Shown here piece by piece: positions 1-5,440 of a DNA stretch of 5,440 bases (the stretch's first letter is position 1; every line of letters begins with the position of its first letter). The DNA lies in NCBI GenBank assembly GCA_028277545.1, contig JANQGB010001254.1, positions 1-5,440 on the forward strand. Direction: 5' to 3'. The notes beneath the pieces are model-generated. The model was not told the DNA's origin and did no database searches. It was given only the letters and a program-made list of their open reading frames with translations. This stretch comes from Phycisphaerae bacterium. GTDB lineage: Bacteria > Planctomycetota > Phycisphaerae > UBA1845. The position numbers and the translations under genes are program-made.

Positions 1-4
1 ATCC

Positions 5-34
5 GACACTTTGTAGCGCCGACTACAAAATGTC
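5..34. repeat. 12-bp imperfect inverted repeat, 6-nt spacer (operator-like)
   Basis: The left arm GACACTTTGTAG (5-16) and right arm CTACAAAATGTC (23-34) are reverse complements with one mismatch (C9 against A30), separated by CGCCGA. The core TTTGTAG/CTACAAA is perfect. The arms are AT-rich against a GC-rich background and no T-run follows, so an intrinsic terminator is unlikely; an operator for a dimeric repressor fits better. Each arm also contains an ACA-N3-TGT element (6-14 and 25-33), loosely similar to the TACA/TGTA half-sites of BlaI/CopY-type repressors, but with a different spacing. The regulated gene could lie left of the window, or the site could act on cmk about 180 bases downstream. 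The repeat is seen directly; its role is inferred. Confidence 0.5.
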
Positions 35-172
35 CGCCGCCGCGACGGTGATGGCAGCCGACTGCATGCTCGCTGCGATCGTGATACCGCCACGTCGTCC
101 TGCTCAGTGCTACTGTGATTCCACCACGACGCCCTGCCGAGCCTGGCCTATCGCACGCCTGACGGCGCCGGT

Positions 173-202
173 TTGGCCAAGCCGCGGGGCTGACGGTATA
201 GT
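173..202 (+). promoter_or_regulatory. Possible sigma-70-type promoter abutting the cmk start
   Basis: TATAGT at 197-202 matches five of six bases of the -10 consensus. TTGGCC at 173-178 matches four of six of the -35 consensus at an 18-base spacing. Transcription would start near 208-210, only a few bases before the cmk ATG at 212, giving a leaderless or nearly leaderless message. No purine-rich Shine-Dalgarno sequence precedes the ATG (the bases are GTGCGACCGAC), which agrees with this. Short promoter matches arise by chance, so this is a candidate only. Confidence 0.35.
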
Positions 203-211
203 GCGACCGAC

Positions 212-883
212 ATGATAGTTACCATCGACGGGCCGGCCGGCTCCGGTAAATCCACCGCCGCCAGGAAGCTGGCTGCCAGACTCGTAGTTCCCTACCTGGA
301 CACCGGGGCCATGTACCGGTCCATCGCCCTGCGCGTGGTCAACCTGGGGGCCGACGTGAACGACGCCGAAGCCCTGGTGGAGATCGCCCGAGCCGCGCGG
401 TTGGACCTGGATTGCGGTCCCACATTCACCCGGGTCAAGCTTGACGGCCACGACGTCAGCGAAGCCATCCGGGCCTTCTCGGTCAACAGCGTCACCCCTT
501 ATGTGGCCACCAACCAGCGTATCCGCGACCTGCTGGTTGAGAAGCAGCGCAAGATTGGCCAGTCGTTGAAGGCCCTGGTGACCGAGGGCCGCGATCAAGG
601 CAGCGTGGTCTTCCCCGAGGCCGACGTGAAGTTCGTGCTGGACGCCTCGCTCGACAAACGCGCCCAGCGCCGCCACCAGGAACTGCTGGCCGACGGCGAA
701 GAGGTCAGCTTCAATCAGGTCCGCGACAACCTCGACCGCCGCGACCGCGACGACTCCCGCCAATGGGCCCCCCTTCTCCAGCCCGGCCAATCCGTCCGCA
801 TCGATACCAGTCGGATGTCAATCGCCCAGGTGGTCGAACGCCTGGTGGATCACATCAGCCAGATCACCGGCCGGCAGTCTTGA
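212..883 (+). CDS. cmk: Cytidylate kinase (CMP/dCMP kinase)
   Basis: This cytosolic enzyme transfers the ATP gamma-phosphate to CMP or dCMP, giving the diphosphates for RNA, DNA and lipid-precursor synthesis. The 223-residue length is normal for bacterial Cmk. The P-loop is at the very N-terminus (GPAGSGKS, residues 7-14), followed by the conserved DTGAMYR (30-36), the CMP-side segment VNSVTPYVA (91-99), GRDQGSVVFP (126-135), and the lid segment RRDRDDSRQWAPL (176-188) with the usual Asp/Arg pattern. Most family members have Ile or Met then Gly-Thr after GRD; this one has Gln then Gly-Ser. The ATG at 212 places the P-loop at the usual distance from the N-terminus, so the start is secure even though no Shine-Dalgarno is visible. 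It is GC-rich and probably native chromosome. The next gene is convergent, so there is no downstream partner such as plsC or rpsA inside the window. Identity is near certain. Confidence 0.96.
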   Translation: MIVTIDGPAGSGKSTAARKLAARLVVPYLDTGAMYRSIALRVVNLGADVNDAEALVEIARAARLDLDCGPTFTRVKLDGHDVSEAIRAFSVNSVTPYVATNQRIRDLLVEKQRKIGQSLKALVTEGRDQGSVVFPEADVKFVLDASLDKRAQRRHQELLADGEEVSFNQVRDNLDRRDRDDSRQWAPLLQPGQSVRIDTSRMSIAQVVERLVDHISQITGRQS

Positions 884-1064
884 ATCGACGCGGGACCGGC
901 GCAGGCAGAGCCCTCAGAACACGCAGCCCGTTCGATCCCTGTGGCTCCGCCCGCCGTACCGGCAAGCCGTGGCAATCACCTCGATAAACAGGCACGACCG
1001 AACAGTCTCGCCGTCTGCCAGGGTCTTGGCGGGCGTTTGCTGAAGGCTTGGCTCGGGCCCTGGG
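884..1064. other. Convergent intergenic gap between cmk and the - strand operon
   Basis: About 180 bases separate the cmk stop from the methyltransferase stop. I see no ORF with family features, no RNA gene and no canonical hairpin followed by a T-tract on either strand. The only structure is a short GC-rich inverted pair, CCAGGG (1018-1023) with CCCTGG (1058-1063), directly beyond the methyltransferase stop. It might help end transcription from the right but lacks a U-run. This gap is the likely left boundary of the accessory segment; no attachment-site repeat or insertion-sequence end is visible within it. Confidence 0.4.
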
Positions 1065-2147
1065 TCATCCTCGATCTGCCTGAATCGAAAAGCCGACAGT
1101 TGTGAGAAACGACCGTAGAGAAGCAAGTGTCACGTACGGTGCGCACGTTCCTCCGTAAAGCGCCTCGAAGTCTGGCCATCTGTCGACCACGGCCTTGCGC
1201 ACCCGTCTGGCCTGACTCTTGCTGCGACAGCACACAGCGAAGACACAGTCCGACAATACGAATGGCAACTCCTCCAGTGCTAGAGCGATCTTCCGCGGGT
1301 CGGGACGTCCGACTCGTGGTACCAGAACAGCCGGTCCTCGGAGCGCCCTTGCGGTCAGAGGGCTACCCCGCTTGATTGAGCCGAGGCTGAATCCGCGTAA
1401 GTCCGTGGTGTGAACAAGCGGACATCTTGCTAAGGAACCGTTGCCACGAGCGGAGTGCATCTGGACAGAACCGCGCCAAACGGAGACCCGCTCCCTGGAC
1501 TCAGGCTGCGCGCCGAGACTACGTTCTACCGGTCTCGGCGTCCGGCGCGGCACCAAATGGACAATCACCGTTGTGGCGTTGCAGGTCGGGAAGGTCGTAC
1601 GGCCGTTGGTATCTACGATTCGCATGCGATAATGTCGCAAAATCCACTCCCATGCCTTCGCATCTTTCTGGCACGTCATGCAGCCCTTCGGCAAGACTGC
1701 GACAGCGACACCCTTGGGCGCGAGATAGGCAAGAGAAGTCAGGAGAAAGGCCATTGCGCGGCTACAGCGAAACGCGTCAGACCCACCATATGCCCTCCAA
1801 TACGAATTGCCTCGGGCAGAGAAGGGAGGATTCAGGAGGATCACGTCAACGGAGCCCCTAAGGCCGCGAAGCAACTGGCTCCGGCCGCGCGACGCAGTGG
1901 ACAAGAAGTCGCAACGGCCCACATCCCACCCAGAGTGCTTGCGCTTAAGCTCGGATACAGCATCTCTTCGAATGTCTATGGCAGCAACGCGACAGTTTGG
2001 CCATCGCTTCTGCGCGATGCGCAAGAGCATTCCGTCCCCAGCAGCAAAGTCGGCGATACAATCAGGTCGCAATGTCTTTACTGCGAATGCCATTTTCACG
2101 GCCAGGGCTCTCGGCGTGCAGAAATAGTCAACTGGTACTGACCTCAT
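1065..2147 (-). CDS. N6-adenine-type DNA methyltransferase, last gene of the operon
   Basis: Predicted S-adenosylmethionine-dependent DNA methyltransferase of the NPPF (amino-methylating, probably adenine) class, 360 residues. Visible motifs in order are a motif X-like segment DYFCTPRALAVKM (7-19), motif I DFAAGDG (33-39) for SAM binding, acidic motif II D58 in AIDIR, CDFL (79-82), and catalytic motif IV LLNPPF (104-109). A Rossmann strand rich in hydrophobics (GVAVAVLPKG, 146-155) follows. The C-terminal half contains GPAVLVPRVGRP (271-282), resembling target-recognition regions of type I/Eco57I-like enzymes, so one protein may carry both catalysis and specificity. The start is the ATG at 2147, which overlaps the preceding gene's TGA as ATGA; a GTG at 2162 is possible but less likely. 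No strong Shine-Dalgarno is seen, so translation is probably coupled. No restriction endonuclease gene is adjacent. Enzyme class is confident; target base and sequence are unknown. Confidence 0.86.
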   Translation of the reverse strand: MRSVPVDYFCTPRALAVKMAFAVKTLRPDCIADFAAGDGMLLRIAQKRWPNCRVAAIDIRRDAVSELKRKHSGWDVGRCDFLSTASRGRSQLLRGLRGSVDVILLNPPFSARGNSYWRAYGGSDAFRCSRAMAFLLTSLAYLAPKGVAVAVLPKGCMTCQKDAKAWEWILRHYRMRIVDTNGRTTFPTCNATTVIVHLVPRRTPRPVERSLGAQPESRERVSVWRGSVQMHSARGNGSLARCPLVHTTDLRGFSLGSIKRGSPLTARALRGPAVLVPRVGRPDPRKIALALEELPFVLSDCVFAVCCRSKSQARRVRKAVVDRWPDFEALYGGTCAPYVTLASLRSFLTTVGFSIQADRG

Positions 2148-3076
2148 CCGACGAAACACCACACGTGGTAGGCCAGCAGGCGCGCTGTCCCCTCCGTTCG
2201 TTGGGCTCTACGGATCGGATGATCATAGACAAGCTCGACGACATCCGGCCTAAGAACCGCGTATACGACAGCTCCTATCGCATGTGGCTTCGTTCCAATT
2301 GGTGCGATCTTCAAGACATGGTTTTGGAACTGCGCCTCAATCTCCCGCAGACGGTAGATCAGACTGAATGGGCAGTTCGCGGCGGCAAACCGCACTCTGT
2401 GCCAGGCTTTCGTTTCAGCTAGCGGGCCCTGATTGCCAAGGTAGGTAGCAAATGGGTACTCCGGGCGAAAACCCGGCACACCTATTATTGGCACGATCTT
2501 ATCTCCCGGAGGTTCGATTTGCTCCAGGAGATATGCGAATCGGGTGCCTTCAAACCCCAGGAGCGGTACAAAGCACGTGCGATCTCCGGGTTCTCGGAGC
2601 CTCGCAAAGCCGGGGAGCGGAGAGATGCCCTCGATCCTCTCGCTCAAGTCATATATTTCACCTTCGGTTGGAGCCAGGCTCGGCCGATAATCCTCAGGCT
2701 CAACGTAGACAACGGTGACACGCAGCTCCAGCTTCAGCGCAGTGCGCAGGAGGGCGGCCCACACATGATGGCGCATTCCTGTAATGTCAAGATACACGGT
2801 AGATTGCTTCATACCCTTCCAGAACTCAATAAGCTGAAGCTCACTTCTCAGTTTGACAGTGATCGTAGAGCCGCCCAGACCGACATCGATCGACGTCTTT
2901 TCCTCGGCTTCAATACTGACGAGTGAGACATTTCGTATTGTTCCAGCCCAGCTATCGACGTGGAGACTCCGCGCCTCAACGGACCGTCGAAAGACATAAG
3001 CACTCCCCGGGTGTGGACTGAACGCACCGACGTTATCATAGACGTCCGTGAATAGCGGCAAGTCACGCACCGCCAT
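2144..3076 (-). CDS. Rossmann-like protein with CARF-reminiscent motifs, function unknown
   Basis: I do not recognise this 310-residue protein as a named family. There is no signal peptide or membrane segment. The N-terminal third looks beta-rich. At 94-127 a strand-loop-helix-strand unit reads VYLDITGMRHHVWAALL, then VTVVYVEP; the DITG-x-R pattern recalls the ligand loop of CARF domains. Near the C-terminus, IAPIGTKPHAIGAVVYAVL (257-275) followed by VVELVYDHP (279-287) has the same order and includes GTKP, also reminiscent of CARF-type (Card1/Can-like) proteins. Between them, LLGFEGTRF (172-180) and VPIIGVPGFRPEYP (195-208) look like further conserved loops. The ATG at 3076 is chosen over TTG at 3091 because a good Shine-Dalgarno lies before it. 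It overlaps the ATPase gene by 14 bases and the methyltransferase gene by 4. A cyclic-nucleotide or other nucleotide sensor is one reading; a nucleotide-processing enzyme is another. The CDS is confident, the function is not. Confidence 0.85.
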   Translation of the reverse strand: MAVRDLPLFTDVYDNVGAFSPHPGSAYVFRRSVEARSLHVDSWAGTIRNVSLVSIEAEEKTSIDVGLGGSTITVKLRSELQLIEFWKGMKQSTVYLDITGMRHHVWAALLRTALKLELRVTVVYVEPEDYRPSLAPTEGEIYDLSERIEGISPLPGFARLREPGDRTCFVPLLGFEGTRFAYLLEQIEPPGDKIVPIIGVPGFRPEYPFATYLGNQGPLAETKAWHRVRFAAANCPFSLIYRLREIEAQFQNHVLKIAPIGTKPHAIGAVVYAVLRPDVVELVYDHPIRRAQRTEGTARLLAYHVWCFVG

Positions 3077-4985
3077 CGTAGAACCCCTCAAAAAGCAGAA
3101 GCTGTTGCGGCAGCGGCTCGTCTAACGCCCTGTGTTGCGCTTCTAGGATGGCACGGATTGCGCGTTTTGGTCGCTCGACTAGGTCGAGCACCTGTGATCG
3201 ACTCAGCGCCATGCGACGCTTTCGCCGGTGGCTAAACTCGAAGAAGGGTGCGAAGACAGGATGCATCATGTAATCGGAATCCTTCGTATCGCCTACATCG
3301 GCCGGTTTGGTACCAGGAAGACGAACCAGAGCCAAGTGCATAACTGCGGCGTGAAGGAGCGCGTCCACCCGCTCGCTGGTGTTTGATATTGCCTGACTCG
3401 CATCCGCATCTGCTAAGTGAAACTGGTTCACCTCGGGTGTATGACCGACAGGTTCTGCTGCCATTCGCCCGAAGATCCTGCCAAGCGCGAGGAGGAGTTT
3501 CGTAAGCTGAGCGCCGTGAACAGAAAGCCCCTCAAGCTCCGACACATACCGGCGGCCAACCTGTTGCGCGGCCTGAGTTTGCAGCTTTGGATCGACAGGG
3601 GTGCCGAGGCTTGCTCCGGACTGGAGATGCTCCAGAATGCTTTGGGCAACCAGCTCCAGTAGGTATCGAATGTTGCCAGCCGCCAATTGTGTCAAGACTA
3701 GCCAGCCTGCATAGTACTTCCGAATGCCGCGCTTACCTTCACGAATAGTAAAGAGAAGCACATGCTTGTAGTTGTTGAAGCGATCCCTCCACTGTTCAGC
3801 GTCTCGTTCGGCGTCATGAAAGACATCGACTAACGCCATTCCTTTAGCGCGTGCCCAGAAGCCCAGAAAGTACATCTCTAGCGGCGACCTTTTCCGGAGT
3901 GATTCTAGCTCGCTGGGGTCGAGGTCCCTCTCCAGCTCGTCTAGCACATCGCGCGCACGGCCATCAACGCCCAAGAGAGACGCCTCTTCGTCTTCTGAGA
4001 GGCTCGGCAGTACATCGCGCACATCCGTGATACCGGTACCGGCTGGAGAGGCGAGCCGCGAGAACCGGCTGCTGAAGACGTCGGCTGCGAAGCGACGGAA
4101 GGTATCACCTTCCAACTTCTCAGCTATGTTGACGCGCGCGTAGTCTGCTGGATGGATGAGCTGCTCGTTGGCATTGAGAGTCGTCCGACAACGCAAGCCG
4201 AGTTCACGTACACCTATCTTGAAGGCATACGACGTGCTGGCATGTTTAATCAGAGTATTAAACACCCTCTGTTGGTAATCAAGAAGGTTCTCGTACTCAT
4301 CTATCAGGAAGAAGAACTGCTTACCGCGAAGACTGGTTCCCTGAAGGAGCATCGAAGTAAGCAGGTCAACCGGCGCACTCTGCAGAGACAAGAGTGGCTT
4401 TGGAGCATCGACAACGTTGTTGATATAAGCTTCGAATGAAATCAGTGAATCTGTTAGGAGTGCGCGCAGATCGCCATGGCTCGCCGCGTGCGGCAGGTTT
4501 AGGCTTGCCGCAACGCGCGACCATTGCGAAGACTCTAGCGTAACGTTGACACCTGCGCTTCTTGATGCCCAATCGACGAACTCCAACACAAGGTCGACCA
4601 TGAGCAGATTGACGTAGTGTGCAAACAACCGCGACCGAGTGACGTCATCTAAGTCAGGGCCGTCGAATGCGGTGACGTGGTTGGTGTTGACGCGGTGATA
4701 AAGGCCAATGAAGTCCTGAGCCAGAATGGGGCGTGCCTGCCGTCGCGCCAGCGCCGCCTGGCCTAAATACGAAAGGCCGCGGAGAGCGGTTGTCTTACCT
4801 GTACCCCGCCCGCCAATGAGGATACATGATCGTGGCGTGGTCAGGTCCGGAAAGTAGGCCGGTTCGGTAAACAGCTCGAAGATGTCGTCCTTGAGCCACT
4901 CTGCCTTGTAGCTGCCAAACAGCTTGTTGAGCTGCGCCTGGACGTGGGTAGCGGATTCTATGTTCGACGAATTAGAGGTTGCCAT
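3063..4985 (-). CDS. ORC/CDC6-like AAA+ ATPase
   Basis: Large cytosolic P-loop ATPase of 640 residues. The N-terminus has a short low-complexity lead (ATSNSSN) and then a helical segment. Walker A is GGRGTGKTT (58-66) and Walker B is FFFLIDEYENL (224-234), with the Asp-Glu pair 229-230 for Mg binding and hydrolysis. A hydrophobic strand AFKIGVRE (254-261) sits where sensor 1 is expected, and GNIRYLLEL (438-446) resembles the sensor-2 helix of ORC/CDC6-type ATPases. The long insert between Walker A and B (about 155 residues) is larger than in minimal AAA+ domains. The C-terminal region carries HPVFAPFFEFSHRRKRRMALS (575-595); its basic cluster and likely winged-helix neighbourhood suggest DNA contact. 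Start: ATG at 4985 with GGGAAGG six bases upstream, preferred over TTG at 5000. It overlaps the PRTase-like gene by 28 bases and the next gene by 14. ATPase identity is firm; ORC-like classification is by motif pattern only. Confidence 0.9.
   Translation of the reverse strand: MATSNSSNIESATHVQAQLNKLFGSYKAEWLKDDIFELFTEPAYFPDLTTPRSCILIGGRGTGKTTALRGLSYLGQAALARRQARPILAQDFIGLYHRVNTNHVTAFDGPDLDDVTRSRLFAHYVNLLMVDLVLEFVDWASRSAGVNVTLESSQWSRVAASLNLPHAASHGDLRALLTDSLISFEAYINNVVDAPKPLLSLQSAPVDLLTSMLLQGTSLRGKQFFFLIDEYENLLDYQQRVFNTLIKHASTSYAFKIGVRELGLRCRTTLNANEQLIHPADYARVNIAEKLEGDTFRRFAADVFSSRFSRLASPAGTGITDVRDVLPSLSEDEEASLLGVDGRARDVLDELERDLDPSELESLRKRSPLEMYFLGFWARAKGMALVDVFHDAERDAEQWRDRFNNYKHVLLFTIREGKRGIRKYYAGWLVLTQLAAGNIRYLLELVAQSILEHLQSGASLGTPVDPKLQTQAAQQVGRRYVSELEGLSVHGAQLTKLLLALGRIFGRMAAEPVGHTPEVNQFHLADADASQAISNTSERVDALLHAAVMHLALVRLPGTKPADVGDTKDSDYMMHPVFAPFFEFSHRRKRRMALSRSQVLDLVERPKRAIRAILEAQHRALDEPLPQQLLLFEGFYDGGA
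3084..3089 (-). promoter_or_regulatory. Ribosome binding site fixing the start of the Rossmann-like gene
   Basis: GAGGGG on the - strand lies seven bases before the ATG at 3076 and within the last codons of the ATPase gene. It supports that ATG over the TTG at 3091, which overlaps the site. Confidence 0.6.
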
Positions 4986-5440
4986 CCGTTGCCTTCCCAA
5001 TAGAAGATGGGCAAAGTTGCGTCCGGAACGCTATGCGCGAACGCGAGCGTCAATCCTAAGTTGTCGAAACCGCGCCAGGACCGTTCGGGGATCCCCGCCC
5101 GTTGGCTGGAACGGCGAAGAAAATCCATTGCCCCACCTCTCAGGTGTGTCGGCCAGACGGCGGAGCTAGGTGACAAGGCACTATATTGTTCGCCAATCAC
5201 GTGCGCGCAGCACAAGTTCAGCCGGGGGCACTCTTCTCGAATGCGCTCGTAGCCCCGCTTTGTACACACAAGTGGGCAGTAGAAGAAGGACGCACCGCCC
5301 ACCGTAGCCAGGTTGGCAAAAGACTCACTACCGCCATCCGGCAGCTTCATTTGACGTAGCCATGTTTCCTTACACTGCTGCCCAGAGCCAACGAAGTCAT
5401 CGAGGAATACGACTGGTCTTGGACCGCGCGCAACCAAGAT
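4958..5440 (-). CDS. Phosphoribosyltransferase-like protein, C-terminal part (cut by window edge)
   Basis: The frame is open to the right edge, so the true start lies outside; 160 residues plus the stop are visible. The first line contains VVFLDDFVGSG (residues 10-20), a type I PRTase PRPP-binding motif: hydrophobic strand, two acidic residues, then a Gly/Ser loop. A second Rossmann strand follows (ASFFYCPLVCTKRGYERIREE, about 49-69 including a helix). The C-terminus NLGLTLAFAHSVPDATLPIFYW then NGWQPLIRR looks like a family signature: I recall similar endings (Pro-Asn/Asp-x-Thr-Leu-Pro, then Trp-x-Pro-Leu-x-x-Arg) in PRTase-like proteins of predicted conflict systems, unverified here. It ends 28 bases inside the ATPase gene. 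No nucleobase-salvage partner is visible, so housekeeping purine or pyrimidine salvage is unlikely. An in-frame TTG at 5437 should not be taken as the start. Confidence 0.82.
   Translation of the reverse strand: MLVARGPRPVVFLDDFVGSGQQCKETWLRQMKLPDGGSESFANLATVGGASFFYCPLVCTKRGYERIREECPRLNLCCAHVIGEQYSALSPSSAVWPTHLRGGAMDFLRRSSQRAGIPERSWRGFDNLGLTLAFAHSVPDATLPIFYWEGNGWQPLIRRT
4992..4998 (-). promoter_or_regulatory. Ribosome binding site fixing the ATPase start
   Basis: GGGAAGG on the - strand lies six bases before the ATG at 4985. It supports that ATG over the TTG at 5000, which has the site immediately on top of it. The site lies inside the end of the PRTase-like gene. Confidence 0.6.

Larger units (their letters stand above)
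1..211. other. Region upstream of cmk, no convincing gene
   Basis: Apart from the inverted repeat and the possible cmk promoter, I see nothing assignable here. One + strand frame is open from the left edge to a TGA at 213-215 that overlaps the cmk ATG as ATGA. Its translation is rich in Pro, Arg, Cys and Thr and shows no family motif, and the frame also runs through the inverted repeat. I therefore do not call it a gene, although the 3' end of an upstream gene coupled to cmk cannot be excluded without the sequence to the left. Confidence 0.4.

Noticed and set aside
3..215. + strand frame open from the left edge and ending in a TGA that overlaps the cmk ATG as ATGA
   Set aside because: The arrangement looks like translational coupling, but the translation is Pro/Arg/Cys-rich with no family motif and the frame includes the inverted repeat. 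It remains possible as a gene end if the left flank shows a longer matching protein.
110..790. Long - strand frame opposite cmk (226 residues)
   Set aside because: It is antisense to a certain gene. In GC-rich DNA the strand opposite a gene often stays open; the sequence is Gly/Val/Ala-rich with no domain.
1018..1063. CCAGGG/CCCTGG inverted pair after the methyltransferase stop, as a terminator
   Set aside because: The stem is only six base pairs around a 34-base interior and no T-tract follows on either strand, which is too weak to call.
1427..2141. Overlapping + strand frames of up to 228 residues opposite the methyltransferase gene
   Set aside because: The - strand frame carries ordered methyltransferase motifs; the + strand translations have no family signature and no ribosome binding site.
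5435..5437. TTG as the start codon of the PRTase-like gene
   Set aside because: The frame stays open to the window edge and this TTG falls just before the PRPP-loop strand, which would remove most of the fold. The gene is truncated by the window instead.
1..5440. CRISPR array, tRNA/rRNA genes, insertion sequence or integrase
   Set aside because: I saw no regularly spaced repeats, no cloverleaf-like segment and no transposase or integrase motif. The CARF-like motifs in the third protein are not accompanied by any cas gene.

Overview
The window joins one housekeeping gene to the 3' part of an accessory operon. On the + strand, cmk (cytidylate kinase, 212-883) is complete. Everything from 1065 to the right edge is on the - strand, so the operon converges on cmk. 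The Cmk sequence (start MIVTIDGPAGSGKST, and GRDQGSVVFP rather than the commoner GRDxGTVVFP) reminds me of Planctomycetota, but one gene without a database search makes this tentative. Cmk is GC-rich: two hand-counted 60-base lines gave 62% and 65%. The - strand operon is more mixed: lines at 4201 and 4261 gave about 42-43%, others 57-67%. This suggests an acquired segment but does not prove it.

Layout. Positions 1-211 hold no convincing gene. They contain a 12-bp imperfect inverted repeat at the left edge and a possible promoter directly against the cmk start. Positions 884-1064 are the short convergent gap. The operon, in transcription order from the right edge, is: (1) a phosphoribosyltransferase-like protein, cut by the window edge; (2) a 640-residue AAA+ ATPase of ORC/CDC6-like appearance; (3) a 310-residue Rossmann-like protein with CARF-reminiscent motifs, otherwise unrecognised; (4) a 360-residue N6-adenine-type DNA methyltransferase with an NPPF motif. 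All four reading frames overlap (28, 14 and 4 bases), so they are almost certainly translated from one message and probably work together.

Possible joint function. DNA methyltransferase, ORC-like ATPase, PRTase-like enzyme and a possible nucleotide-sensing Rossmann protein in one compact operon is the kind of set described for prokaryotic conflict (anti-phage) systems. I recall PRTase-like and ORC/CDC6-like proteins being linked in such predicted systems, but could not check it here. A plausible but unproven model is that the methyltransferase marks self DNA, the ATPase recognises or remodels DNA or an invader complex, and the PRTase-like and Rossmann proteins make, sense or act on a nucleotide-type small molecule. 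No nuclease, protease or membrane toxin is visible, so any effector is either one of these proteins or lies beyond the right edge.
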